Below are positions 10,920 through 21,759 of a stretch of 64,000 nt of DNA, in pieces. Both the position numbers and the translations under genes were made by a program. The stretch is from Protopterus annectens (taxonomy: Eukaryota > Chordata > Ceratodontiformes > Protopteridae), in the NCBI RefSeq assembly GCF_019279795.1, contig NC_056726.1, positions 1,011,417,292 to 1,011,481,291 on the forward strand. The letters run 5' to 3'. Under the pieces are notes generated by a model. That model saw only the letters and a program-made list of their open reading frames with translations, made no database searches and was not told where the DNA came from. Numbering within the stretch: position 1 is the stretch's first letter; every line of letters begins with the position of its first letter.

Positions 10920-11212
10920 ATACAACACACGCCTCTCAACTGTCCAAATTTGTTCAGAATGTGTAGATTTTTGCCTCATATTTGTTTCTGTTCATCACTA
11001 AATTTGTGGTTTTCTGGCAAATCATTGAAGGTTGAAGTCACTAAATAATGACATAAATTTGAGTTTCAGACTTCCTATTCTTTAGAGAATGCATGCTAAC
11101 ACAAATCCTGTTATTCTAGAAATGTTCTAAGTTTATGAGCAATATTTAAAATCTGTCCCTATTTTTGGACCTTTGTCCTCCCATTATTTTATGCTTTGTC
11201 CAGATTTCAACA
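10920..11212. mobile_element. Interspersed repeat, probable non-autonomous DNA transposon remnant
   Basis: Shares blocks (aaatttgtggttttctg, gaagtcactaaataatga, gtttcagac) with 48600-48820, and others (acaaatcctgttattctag, caatatttaaaat) with 61590-61740. The left edge here reads gcctctcaactgtcc; the right edge of the 48 kb copy reads ggttgagaggt, so the element probably ends in a short inverted repeat around CCTCTCAAC. No coding capacity. Confidence 0.55.
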
Positions 11213-11214
11213 TA

Positions 11215-11840
11215 ACCGTGAGTCAGATGTAAAACAAAGAACTACTGGAAATAACAAAACACTTCTTATGGGAAGAAACAGGTAACTGTGAACATGTTTT
11301 GGGAGTGTAATGAGGTGATGGACTTTAAAAATTCCCTGCAGAGTACTATGTCAGAAATAGTGGGTGAGTAAATTTGTGTAACTAAGGAAGTTATTTTTTG
11401 AACTGGGATACAGGATCTGAATTGCCTAGATATAATAAGGCCTAGTTAGTTTAATTCTGGTGGCTGCCAAAAAAAAAAAAACAATTACTAGAAAATGGAA
11501 ATCAACCTTTAAACCAACTGTATTTGAAGCAGTGACTACAGTAACAGAGATAAAACAACTAAAATTGGGATCTTTAGAAAAAAGGTAGGAATAAATTACA
11601 TAGAAAAATGGAAATGGTTGGAACAATGCATGCAGAATAATATTTTTGGAGAAGGTGTGAGGTTTAAGGGATGGCAGGAACTGATCAATTTATGCGATGT
11701 TGGATTGATGATAATTATATAAAAGAATGTATGTGATGCATAATGTTTGTAACTGTGAACATGTTAACACTTTTTTTTATATAAATGTCTGTTTGCCTAT
11801 TTTTTAAGTGGTAATTCAATAAAGGTGTAAAAAATCACAT
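11215..11840 (+). pseudogene. L1-like LINE 3' fragment (ORF2 C-terminus)
   Basis: Conceptual translation across frames gives a segment such as EHVFWECNEVMDF, the Cys/His-type signature found downstream of RT in L1 elements, followed by a basic segment with Arg/Lys and Trp. It is broken by many stops. The 3' end has an A/T-rich tail with aataaaggtgtaaaaaa (about 11818). No upstream RT is present, consistent with 5' truncation. Confidence 0.55.
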
Positions 11841-12059
11841 ATTAATTCTTTTCCAGATAGTTGACAATCCAACCCAAAAGGAAAAGATTATGAAAAAGTC
11901 ATGAACAGACATATTTATCTAGGGGCAAGCACCCTTATTCCAACCACCCTTTTCAAAGTCGCCATTATGGAGGGAAAATACAAATATTTACTTTTGCGCA
12001 AAAACCTTCAGGACCATGTTAGGCCTAGCCAGTTTCCCTCTGCTTGAAATACCCTATCC

Positions 12060-12530
12060 CATTTGGTTATAGATTAGCCTTAGCCATCCCATGGTCAGTA
12101 ATTATATATTACCCCTAATGAGAATAACTGGGATCATACCATAGATAATTTGAGGGGACCCATGCATGGGATAAAGCATTTAGGAGCTGTCTCTGTCCAT
12201 TACTATTACAGGGGGAAATCCTAGATAACTTTTTGTTTCCCATCCATAGATCTAAGTTGTGCTTGAATATGGTCAGGGATGAAATTTGTTTTATGTGGAT
12301 AGGGATCTGTTGCACAGCAGTGGTATCCTCTGCGAGATATACCGGTCTCTCCAAACCTGATGATGTTGCCAAAGAGGTTTAGATCCATAGATTGAGTATT
12401 TTTGATGCCAGCTGACTTGGTGATGTGCAGGAAATCCATCAGCAATGTGTCAGAGAAAGCCTTGTATGCCTGACACAGGTCACCTGTTAACAGTCGATAA
12501 GATACTTAGTATAGTGCCAGGTTTTGAGTC
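12060..12530 (-). pseudogene. Old CR1 fragment (ORF2 C-terminus)
   Basis: On the minus strand a shifted reading matches the last part of the CR1 ORF2 seen intact at 49479-50912: the segments LLMDFLHITKSAG, MDLNL, and IHIKQISSLTIFKHNLDLWMG correspond to LLxMLHLKKSQS, RDLNL and LPIHVKQSxSLxLFKxNLDxWMG. Both frames carry stops. The 3' tail near 12060 is too decayed to define precisely. Confidence 0.75.
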
Positions 12531-12534
12531 TGAA

Positions 12535-13515
12535 CGGTGTTTGATAACTATCTTCTTTTTCTTTCTGTATTTGCCTTGCAACCTAATAGAGTTTCCTTAT
12601 GCCATCTACCAAGTCCCTTTCCAGAAGCTGGTAGAGTGCCTCGGATGCCATGTTCTTTGCTAATGCAATTCCTTTCTTACCTTCTTGTTTAGCCAACTAG
12701 TATCTCTTCTTACCCTGGTCCATCTTTTCTCTCTCCCACTTTTTCCTGAACTCCTTCTTTGTTTTCATAACTTGCTGGACTTCTGCATTCCACTACCAGC
12801 TTTCCTTATGTACCTTATTTCCATACCTGGCTCAGCCACATATCTGTTCTGTAGTCCTAGCACATGCTGTTTTTACATGCTGCCATTCTTCTTTGACTCC
12901 TCCCATTTCTTCCTTTTCTGATTATTCCTTGAACTTCTTTGATTTCACCCCAGTCAACTTGCAGGTATTCAGCCTAGCATCATTTGACCTTAGAACTTTC
13001 TGTGACCATAGCATGCAACTGATTATGGCCATCAGTGATTTATACTGGGGGGGGACAGTTTCATTGGAGATGCCCTTGCAATCTCTGGTTCTACCACAAT
13101 ACCTTTTTATTGCAAGAAGGATGTCTATGTGAGTTACATGTTGATTTTTTGTCTGAACTATGTGTTGGCCTTTATTAAGCCTTTTTGCCAGACAAAAGTC
13201 TAGAATGGCCTCTCCTTCTTTATTCCTGTTGTCCTACCCATGTGGGCCTAGACATTCCTCATACCCTGTTCTGTTCACTCCAATATGAACATCCAGGACC
13301 CCTGTTATCAACAACTCATTTTGTCCCACTTTATCTAGTGAAGCCTGCAACTTCTGCCAGAATACATTTTTTATCTCACACTCACACCCCAGATGTGTAG
13401 CATAGGCTGAGATTACGAATGCACCATATCTTTACACTGGAGTCTGATTGCCATGGTCTGTCACTAATTCTGATGACATTTCTCTCTGTCTTCCAAAGAC
13501 TCTCCCTCATCATAA
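12535..13515 (-). pseudogene. RTE-like LINE fragment (endonuclease to linker)
   Basis: The reverse complement parallels the plus-strand RTE at 14350-15250. The stretch around 12700-12810 inverted (cataaggaaagctggtagtg, gaatgcagaagtccagcaag) matches 15160-15230, and 13440-13500 inverted matches 14380-14440. All frames are broken. Together with the plus-strand copy it forms a head-to-head pair around 13530-13690. Confidence 0.7.
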
Positions 13516-13529
13516 GTCCTGCACTATTT

Positions 13530-13690
13530 CTAGCCAGCCTTTAAGTAGGGCATAACGGATAAGGTCTTCACCTGCCATTCACAAGGTGCAAGGTTTGATC
13601 CTGGCCTCTGACTAAAGCCTGTTTAGAGTTTGCATGTTCTCCCTGTGTCTCTGTGGGGTTCCTCCCACCTCTAAAAAGCATGCTGAGTGT
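13530..13690 (+). mobile_element. V-SINE fragment
   Basis: A tRNA-like 5' part (agggcataacggataaggtc, then caaggtttgatcctggcc as B box) is followed by the vertebrate V-SINE central domain (gtttagagtttgcatgttct ccctgtgtctctgtgggg). Truncated: the 3' tail is missing and the sequence passes directly into RTE-like DNA. Confidence 0.8.
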
Positions 13691-15665
13691 TTCCATCTCA
13701 AACCCACCAAACAATAGACCTGTGGCCAGCAGCACAGACTCTACATGGTGCCCTACAGGAGGAAGAGTTTTATAAACAAACCACTTTTGGCATCAACCTG
13801 GTGCACAGTGTCCTCAAGATAGGAAAACAGGGATCACAGACTGTGTGCCATACTAGGACTAGCCACTTGATGGTGTAAAAATATGACTCTAGGTGATCTG
13901 GTCATGTTGACTAATGTTGCCAAAATGGGCCTGGTATTTGCTGGTGATAAGTGGGTTGATCATGCAACCTATGCCTGGGACCCATATTAATGATGATTGA
14001 GGTGTATGTGCCCCTATTGGTCAGTGCGTGCCCGCCATAAAGTTTAGCAGCCCCGGGTCAGTATGCTACTGGCCGGCCAGTGTCTAGTTGCCCAGCTTGG
14101 GTTACCTGAGATAGCTCTATTGAGAGAAAGCTGGATATAAAACCAATCAACCTGCCAAACATGAACTAAGATTTGCAACACTCAGTGTGGGGTCACACAC
14201 AGGATGGAGCTTGGAAATGGATAACATGATGTTACGGACGAGGATGGACATCCTATGTATCCAAGAGACAAGATGGAAGGGCAGTGAAGCAAAACCACTT
14301 AGCTTGGTATCCAGAGTCTAATACTCAGAAGTAGGACAGGCTAGAAATGGTGTGAGAATTGTGGTGAGAGAGAGGCTTCAGAAGACAGTGAGGGATGTCA
14401 TCAGAATTAGTGACAGATTCATGGCAATCAGACTCCAGTGTAATGATAGAGTAGTATTTATATTCTCAAACTATGCCCCACAGCAAGGTTTTGATAGTGA
14501 GGAAAAGATTGAATTCAGGCAGCAGTACCATGCAGGACAACAGGAATTGTGTTGATAATGAATGACCTGAATGCACATATTGGGATAGACAGAACAGGAT
14601 ATGAAGACTGCCCGGGACCACATCGATAGGACAATGGGAATAAAGAAGGAAAGGTCATTCTAGACTTCTGTCTGTCAAATGGATTGATGGTAGCCAACAC
14701 ATAGTTTTATACGTTTATAGGTTTAAAAAATAATATTAGGCTAAGTGCCCTGAAGGGCCATTTTAAGCATGGTTCAGAAAGAGAGACAATCACAGGATGA
14801 TATACAAAAGTGGACAACATACAACTCAGGTAGACTTCATCCTAGTAAGAAAGAGCACTGGAGTAGAATCAGTGATTGTAAAGTCATGCCCAGTGAAACA
14901 GTCGGTCTGCAGCATAAATAAATCATTGCCACAATCAGCTGCAAGCAGTGGTCAGAGAAGGTTCTAAGTTCAACGGAGACCAGGCTGAGGACTTGGGAGT
15001 TGATGGGGAGAAAGCACAACAGTTCAAGGAATTACTCAGGGATCTATCACCTCAAGAAGAGGAGATAATAGGTGGATTTGAAGAAGAATGGCAGCGCTTC
15101 AAAACAGCAGGTGTAAGGGCTACTGACAGACATGTGGCCGAGCCATGAATGGAAATAAGGTGCATAAGGAAAGCTGGTGGTGGAATGTTGAAGTCCAGGA
15201 AGTCATCAAAAGAAAAAAGGAGTGCAGGAAAATGTGGGAGATAGACAGGACAGACTAAGCTAGGAAGGAATATCAGTTGTCTAATAAAGAGACTAAGAGA
15301 GGAGTTGCAATAGCAAAGAACAAGGCATCAGAGGCACTCTACCAACTACTGGAAAATGACTCAATGGATGGCACAACGAATGTGTACCAGGTTGCAAGGC
15401 AAAGACAAAAGATAAAGAAGATAGTCAGACACCCTTCATAAGGGATGCCAGCAACAACCTTCTCATCAGTCCACAGGACATCAAAGGCAGATGGAAGGAG
15501 TACTTCCAGCACCTTCTGAATGAAGAAAACTCCACAGAAGCTGTACTGCCCCAGACACAGTCTACAATGAGAGAAGAAGATGAAGAGTTTACCCTAGAAA
15601 AAGTAAGAGCAGCACTAAAGAAAAATGAAATTAGGGAAAGCAGCAGGCTTAGATGAGGTTACAGT
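13690..15665 (+). pseudogene. RTE-like LINE fragment (5' region, endonuclease, RT start)
   Basis: The 5' leader (13690-14150) resembles, inverted, 23500-23720. An apurinic-type endonuclease follows with RTRMDILCIQETRWKGSEA (about 14250), MNDLNAHIGIDRTGYED (about 14560) and DFILVRKS (about 14830), then the linker WWWNVEVQEVIKRKKECR (about 15180) and the RT entry segment KMKLGKAAGLDEV (about 15640). RTE proteins use this nuclease to nick DNA and prime reverse transcription. Many stops and frameshifts. About 14700-14790 holds a small foreign piece that looks like a CR1 or SINE tail (ttataggtttaa, aggctaagtgccctgaaggg). The rest of RT is absent here. Confidence 0.8.
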
Positions 15666-15689
15666 AGATATCTATCTGATCTGTACCCA

Positions 15690-15880
15690 ATTTCATCCCA
15701 TGTGCCTTCAGTTTTACATTCTATTCCCCTAACCTTTGCTGAAGTTCTTGTTTAGAGTCTGCCTATAATGCCACATCATCTGCATACAGCACCTTTGTTG
15801 ACCTGTCCCTTCCAATCAGTTTGATAGTGTAGTCCATCACCAGTATGAACTGAAGTGGGCTGAGAGCTGAAAACTGAGAT
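15690..15880 (-). pseudogene. RTE-like RT fragment with YADD
   Basis: The minus strand gives SPLQFILVMDYTIKLIGRDRSTKVLYADDVAL, the RT catalytic core (YADD), closely matching 22380-22470 on the plus strand. It points opposite to the neighbouring RTE fragment, so the locus is rearranged. It is cut by the V-SINE that begins at about 15881. Confidence 0.8.
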
Positions 15881-16085
15881 ACAGTAAGAGGTTCTCCAGT
15901 TCGATTCTCGGCTGGGGTGCCTTCTGTGCAAAGTCTACATGTCCGCCCTGCGTTCATGTGGGTTTCCTCTGGCTGCTCCAGTTTCCTCCCATGTTACAAA
16001 GACATAAATCTAGAGCATTTCTCCCAGGGCCTCCACTGAAAATTGACTTCATTCCAAGTCAGACTCCCAGTAAACAAATGTTAAA
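15881..16085 (+). mobile_element. V-SINE with LINE-type 3' tail
   Basis: B-box-like ggttctccagttcgattctc, the V-SINE core (gtgcaaagtctacatgtccg ccctgcgttcatgtgggttt cctc), and the tail gggcctccactgaaaattga ... cagtaaacaaatgttaaata. The tail matches the 3' end of the 2A-LINE family (60375-60450). Confidence 0.88.
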
Positions 16086-16189
16086 TAAATATATCATAGG
16101 TTCATAGGTTCATAGGTTGGTACTAGGCTATCAGCCCTAGGGCCTATACAAGCCTAGCCATAACAATTCCCTGGCTATTTCTTCCCACA

Positions 16190-19030
16190 TTATTTACTTT
16201 CCTGGACCCCTGTCTAGCAGGGCGACTGACGTGATCCCTGGGGTGAATTTCCTTTCTCCCATCCAGTCGTCAAGGTTCCTTTTGAAGAGGTTCAAAGAGG
16301 CACTCTGCTTGATATGTATGGGCAATCTATTCCAGAGTCTGGGGAGTCTCTGGGTCAGGAACCTATCCCTCCAGCATGTTTTGTTTATTGTGATGACAAG
16401 GTTTAGATCCCTGGAGCGTGTAGCTCTGACGGATTGGGATTTCTTTAAGTGTAGCATGTCCAACAGCTCTGGGTTTGACATGGCCTTGTATGTTAAGCAG
16501 AGATCGCCTCTGAGTAGACGATATGCGACAGAGTATAGCTGGAGAATTTTAAGGCGGTCAGCGTAGGGCATCTGCTTTAGGCCTGTGATTCTTTTAGTGA
16601 GGTATTTCTGAGGCCTTTCCAGTTGTTGCAGATGTCTTGAGAGGTACATACCAAATGGGGCGTTGTATTCTATAATGGGTCTAATGAGGGATGAGTACAG
16701 TGGGACAATGACCTCCTTTTTCTGGATGAAAAGCCCTTCGTGATGAGGTGTGCCACATAGAAGGATTTCCTGACTGTTGTGGTGATGTGGTTATCGAAGG
16801 TGAGACCACTGTCCACCTGTGTCCCTAAGTCTCTTATCACACTTTCTGTGTTTAGTGTACTGCCACCTATATGGTAATTCATGGATACATGTTTTTTCCC
16901 AAAGGGGATAACAATACATTTCTTGGCATTGAGCTTGAGCCCATGGCTCTGGCACCAAGCATCTGTTTCTGTAAGGCCCTTTTGTAGAGTATCCACATCA
17001 TTTGGGATTCAATAATGGCTCCCAGTTTGCAGTCATCTGCAAACTTTGTTAGCCAGAGTCCCTTAGTGTTGACCTGTACTTCAGAGAAGTAGATGCCAAA
17101 CAAGAGCGGCCCCAGGACTGAACCCTGAGGTACTCCACTTGTCACTTGTCTGGAGCTGGATTTGGAGTCAGCTACTTTTATAGTGTGGGTTCTATCAGTA
17201 AGCCATTTAGCAACCCATTGGGTGACATAGGGATTAATGCCCAACTTAGTAAGTTTATCTATGATTCCAGAGTGGGGGATGGTGTCAAAGGCCTTGGCAA
17301 GGTCTAGATAGGCTGTGTGGACCACCTTACCCTTGTCCATGGCTCTGGAGACTGATTCAAAGAAGTTAATCAGGTTCAGGAGACAAGATCGGCCCTTCAC
17401 AAACCCAAACTGGGTGGGGTCCAGTGTTTGAAGGTTGCCAATGTCTTTGTTTATAAGTTCCATGATAATACGCTCCATGGCCTTGCAGATAAGGCTTGTC
17501 AGACTGATGGGACGGTAGTTTCCGGGATCCAAGGTGGATCCCCCCTTGTGGATTGGGATAACTGTACTCTGTGCCACTCAGTGGGCACGAAACCTGAGGT
17601 GAGGCTATGATTAAACATGACACTTAGGTGAGGTGCCAGTTCATATTGTAGTTCATGTAGTACACAGCCCGGGATGTCATCTGGTCCCATGGATGCTGTA
17701 TTCTTGGCTTTAGAGAGTGCGTTTTGTACCTGTGTGGCCGTTATTACTGGAATTTGGCAATCTTCCGGTATTGAGATGGGCCATTTAGGGGGTGAGAGGA
17801 GGGTGAAGTTGGCACTGAATCGATCTGCCAGGATATTGGCAATATCCTTTGGATCAGTATATTTAATGCCATTCTGTTTTAGCTCAGAGCAGATCTGAGC
17901 ATTGCCATTTAGATTTTTGACATAGTTATAGAATGCTTTGTGGTTGTCTTTGGAATCTTTGGCAATTTTATTTTCATAACTAGCTTTGGAGGATTTTATG
18001 AGGCATCTCAGTTTCTTACTGAGGCTAGTAAGGGAGTTTTTTGCATCCTGGGATTTTCCTCTTTTCTGCAAAAGTTTCTTCCTTTTGTTGTAAAGTTTGC
18101 TTATGGCAGGGGACCACCAGATTGGCTTCCTTGTTTTGGATGAGAGCATTTTGGTTCTATTTGGGATGGCACGATTCATGCATGAGTGGATGTGCTCAGA
18201 CAGTGCCTTAGTGTAGGATTCAGCAGTTTCAGTTCCGTCTGCATGGGTGTCATGAAGTTTGTCACTTCTGACTTGAGTAGCATGAAGTTGGCTTTGGAGA
18301 AGTTTTTATGGTGGTTTCTTTACTGGGGGTGGGGTGGGATGTGGATGTTAAGGGTGATTAGCTTATGGTCAGACCTGACTAACGAGGGGTGACCATAGGT
18401 ATGGAGCATTGATTTCCCATGTTGGTAATGACCAGGTCTAGGATATTGGAGCCCCTGGTAGGACTATGGATTAGTTGATCCAGGGCGTTGGAATTTATGA
18501 ATTCCAAGAACCGTTCGCAAAGGTGTTGGGACATGAGTAGTTTTCCCAGTTAATGGCAGGGTAGTTAAAATCACCCAGTATTAGGGTGTTTGGTTCTATC
18601 TTAATATTTTCCAGTATGTTTAGAAAGGCGTAGTGAGAATCTTGGGGTATGGTGGGGATCTGTAGCAAGCTACAATTTGGATTGCAGTCTTACCTAGTGT
18701 TAGTTGCACTTGGAGAATTTCAGACACATTGTGTTGGCCAACTAGCCTGGTGGTGTGAATATCCTTGGTGAATATTGACACTCCTCCACCTTTAGTGTTT
18801 CGTCCTGGTTTGGTGGCGAAAAGTGTGGTAAGAGTTGTAGCCTGGTATTGCAGGGGTGCTCTCTGGAGCCTTGAACCAGGTCTCAGTTACTGCACAGATA
18901 TCGATGTTCTCCATTTTAGGAGTGCCTCGAGAGAGTGCATTTTGAGGTTTAGACTTCTAGCATTGAGTAGCATTACCTTCAGATTTTGCATGCTTGTACC
19001 TGTTACGGTGGTGGTTTTGTCCTTTGAAGT
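16190..19030 (-). pseudogene. CR1 ORF2: endonuclease-reverse transcriptase, broken
   Basis: Read on the minus strand from 19030 downward: APE-type endonuclease pieces (TETWFKAP, TKGGGVSIFTKD, SDHKLITL) with stops and frame changes over about 18300-18960; linker (SSKTRKPIWWSPAISKLY, about 18140); RT fingers and palm (NYRPISLTSLICKAMERII, FVKGRSCLLNLI, AYLDLAKAFDTIPH, VPQGSVLGPLLFGIYF) and the catalytic LTKFADDCKL. Just after FADD a one-base loss shifts the frame (about 17010). The C-terminal part continues at 16194-16996 in two further frames, ending in RNLDDWMGERKFTPG. The enzyme would nick target DNA and copy the LINE RNA there. Not translatable as one protein. Confidence 0.9.
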
Positions 19031-19034
19031 TTGC

Positions 19035-21269
19035 CTAAAAAGGCACTATAGGGGTGGCAAGAGCCTTAGCCAGTAACCTGAATCCCAGGGGCGACAGGTG
19101 CAGACCATCTCTGGCAAAGCATCGTGGTCTGTCAATCATGTCATCCCAGGCAGACAGATACTGGATCCCTTTTGAATGACACCATAAGCTTAGCCAATTG
19201 TTGAAGTCAATCATTTTATCCTTATATTGTGGTATAATTCTGGGCGAAGGCAGGATGCTACTCAGGGCTAGGGTCATACCTGCCTGGGCCACATGATCCG
19301 AGAGCTCTTCCATGTCTCTTTTCATGTAGTCCAGGGAGGTACATCTCAAGTCATTCACTCCAACATGGACAATGACAGAGTCATATTTGTACTTGTTGTG
19401 GAGTGACTTGAGTGCATGCGTTATGTGGCGGATCCTGGCACCCGACAGGCAGCTGACTGTAATTTTCTCCTTATTCAACCTGGTGAGACAACCCAGGGGT
19501 GACAGGTGCAGACCATCTCTGGCAAAGCATCATGGTCTGTCAATCATGTCATCCCAGGCAGACAGATACTGGATCCCCTTTGAATGACACCATAAGCTTA
19601 GCCAATTGTTGAAGTCAATCATTTTATCCTTATATTGTGGTATAATTCTGGGCGAAGGCAGGATGCTACTCAGGGCTAGGGTCATACCTGCCTGGGCCAC
19701 ATGATCCGAGAGCTCTTCCATGTCTCTTTTCATGTAGTCCAGGGAGGTACGTCTCAAGTCATTCACTCCAACATGGACAATGACAGAGTCATATTTGTAC
19801 TTGTTGTCGAGTGAATTGAGTGCATGCGTTATGTGGCGGATCCTGGCACCCGACAGGCAGCTGACTGTAATTTTCTCCTTATTCAACCTGGTGAGACAAC
19901 CCAGGGGCGACAGGTGCAGACCATCTCTGGCAAAGCATCGTTGTCTGTTAATCATGTCATCCCAGGCAGACAGATACTGGATCCCCTTTGAATGACACCA
20001 TAAGCTTAGCCAATTGTTGAAGTCAATCATTTTATCCTTATATTGTGGTATAATTCTGGGCGAAGGCAGGATGCTACTCAGGGCTAGGGTCATACCTGCC
20101 TGGGCCACATGATCCGAGAGCTCTTCCATGTCTCTTTTCATGTAGTCCAGGGAGGTACGTCTCAAGTCATTCACTCCAACATGGACAATGACAGAGTCAT
20201 ATTTGTACTTGTTGTGGAGTGACTTGAGTGCATGCGTTATGTGGCGGATCCTGGCACCCGACAGGCAGCTGACTGTAATTTTCTCCTTATTCAACCTGGT
20301 GAGACAACCCAGGGGCGACAGGTGCAGACCATCTCTGGCAAAGCATCGTTGTCTGTCAATCATGTCATCCCAGGCAGACAGATATTGGATCCCCTTTGAA
20401 TGACACCATAAGCTTAGCCAATTGTTGAAGTCAATCATTTTATCCTTATATTGTGGTATAATTCTGGGCGAAGGCAGGATGCTACTCAGGGCTAGGGTCA
20501 TACCTGCCTGGGCCACATGATCCGAGAGCTCTTCCATGTCTCTTTTCATGTAGTCCAGGGAGGTACGTCTCAAGTCATTCACTCCAACATGGACAATGAC
20601 AGAGTCATATTTGTACTTGTTGTGGAGTGACTTGAGTGCATGCGTTATGTGGCGGATCCTGGCACCCGACAGGCAGCTGACTGTAATTTTCTCCTTATTC
20701 AACCTGGTGAGAGGGACATCAGTGTGCCGGACTATAGAGTCACCTATGACTAAAGTGTTAGGTACATTGTCTTGCCTTAGGGGCTGTTGCTGGGTGGCAC
20801 ACTGGTGTTGTGAACTATGTGACACATTGGTTGTGATTGGTGTTTGTTTGCATTTCAGCTTCAGAGGTCTTTGTTGCTTGGGCAGGTTACAGTTAAGGGC
20901 CTCTGCATATGTGGATTTAGTGTTGCTATATGTGGGTGTTGGTGGTGTGGGTTTAGAAGGGCTATGTGTTGCTTGAGGTGTAGTGTGGGTGTTAACCTTC
21001 TCCTCTTGACTGTTTAGCACAATCTTGGGTGGAGAGAGCTTTGCTTCCATTTTGGCTATGTAAGTGCATCTCTCACAGGTTGTAGTGTTGGGTGGTAGGA
21101 GGAGAGGGTTGTCTGTGTACATGAGGCAATTGCTGCATTGCCCCAGTATGCCCAGATTCACCAGGTGGACAGGAGAAATCACCGGAAGCTGACCCTTGGA
21201 CATGCCTGGTTTGGGGCTTTCTTTCTTTGTAAAGTATAGGAGCTGTTTCTTTAGCAAGGTACTTTGCAA
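19035..21269 (-). pseudogene. CR1 ORF1 with four-fold SGNH/esterase segment; one nonsense codon
   Basis: A single minus-strand frame runs from 21269 to 19035 (745 codons), broken only by TGA at 19530-19532, where sister copies have CGA (a CpG transition). Residues 45-68 hold CSNC...CERC, a possible zinc-binding pair of Cys doublets. Residues 175-180 (IGDSIV) are block I of an SGNH hydrolase with the nucleophile Ser. There follow four near-identical 136-residue units, each with block II-like SGAR, block III GVND and block V DGLHLS; only the first is preceded by GDS. The final unit ends RLLAKALATPIVPF before the stop. CR1/L2-group ORF1 esterases are thought to act on lipids or membranes during retrotransposition. 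Normally one domain is present. Confidence 0.9.
19093..20712. repeat. Tandem repeat, 408 bp unit, four copies
   Basis: The marker gacaggtgcagacc starts at 19093, 19501, 19909 and 20317: exactly 408 bp apart (136 codons), so the frame is kept. Internal junctions read cctggtgagacaacccaggg. The outer flanks differ at both ends (19082 aatcccaggg; 20708 gtgagaggga), so the breakpoint lies between ggtgaga and cccagggg. Copies differ by only a few substitutions. Confidence 0.97.
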
Positions 21270-21300
21270 TTATAGGCTGTTTAGTGCCTACTATTAATTT

Positions 21301-21755
21301 CTCCTTGTTAACAAGGAGAGTTCAGTGTTTGTATGAGTTTAAGGCTTCCTAGTGCTTTCCAGCAGGTATTAGAGAAAGTGCTAGTCACAGGGATGCTTAA
21401 AGGTAAGATTGAAAAGAATGCACTCTGCAGTGTGCACTAGAGAAGTTAGATGTGAAAGTAGGTAACTTGAGTTTTACCTGTTTAAAAAGTTAAGGTTTAG
21501 TGGAGAGTTACTATTTTTAAAACAGCAAGATGGATTGAAAGGGGTGGGCACTTTTGTATTTTGGTACTATGAAATACTGTAGGATGGCCAATAAATTTAA
21601 ATAATTGAAGGGGTGGGATTTCAAAAATGATGATTTTGTGATTACTCACATAAGCCAGTGAAATATAAATAAATAAATAAATAAATATAGAGGTACCAAA
21701 CTCCTATCACAATGCACACAAGTTCTGGAGATGGTGATTGATAAATGCACAGAGT
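21301..21755. other. CR1 5' leader or flank, with (AAAT)n
   Basis: No coding signal. 21661-21687 is an ataaataaat microsatellite. The sequence just above 21269 may be CR1 5' untranslated region; the boundary with the RTE fragment beginning near 21760 is not resolved. Confidence 0.45.
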
Positions 21756-21759
21756 AGTA

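Larger units (their letters stand above)
16091..21300 (-). mobile_element. CR1-type LINE, near full length, decayed
   Basis: Minus-strand element. The 3' end is at 16091-16180, with the octamer-type terminal repeat (tcataggttcataggttcat on the plus strand). ORF2 (endonuclease-RT) occupies 16190-19030 and ORF1 (zinc-binding Cys pairs plus SGNH/esterase) occupies 19035-21269. The 5' boundary near 21300 is approximate. ORF1 with an esterase domain, an APE-RT ORF2 and a short terminal repeat instead of poly-A together indicate the CR1/L2 group, most like CR1. The same family occurs at 42751, 49388 and 61745. Confidence 0.88.

Noticed and set aside
19372-20976. Plus-strand repeated 71-residue frames opposite the esterase units
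   Set aside because: Shadow of the minus-strand CR1 ORF1; no family features of its own.
19035-21269. Host GDSL esterase gene
   Set aside because: It is immediately upstream of an APE-RT frame on the same strand, with CR1 ends around it, so it is ORF1 of the LINE.
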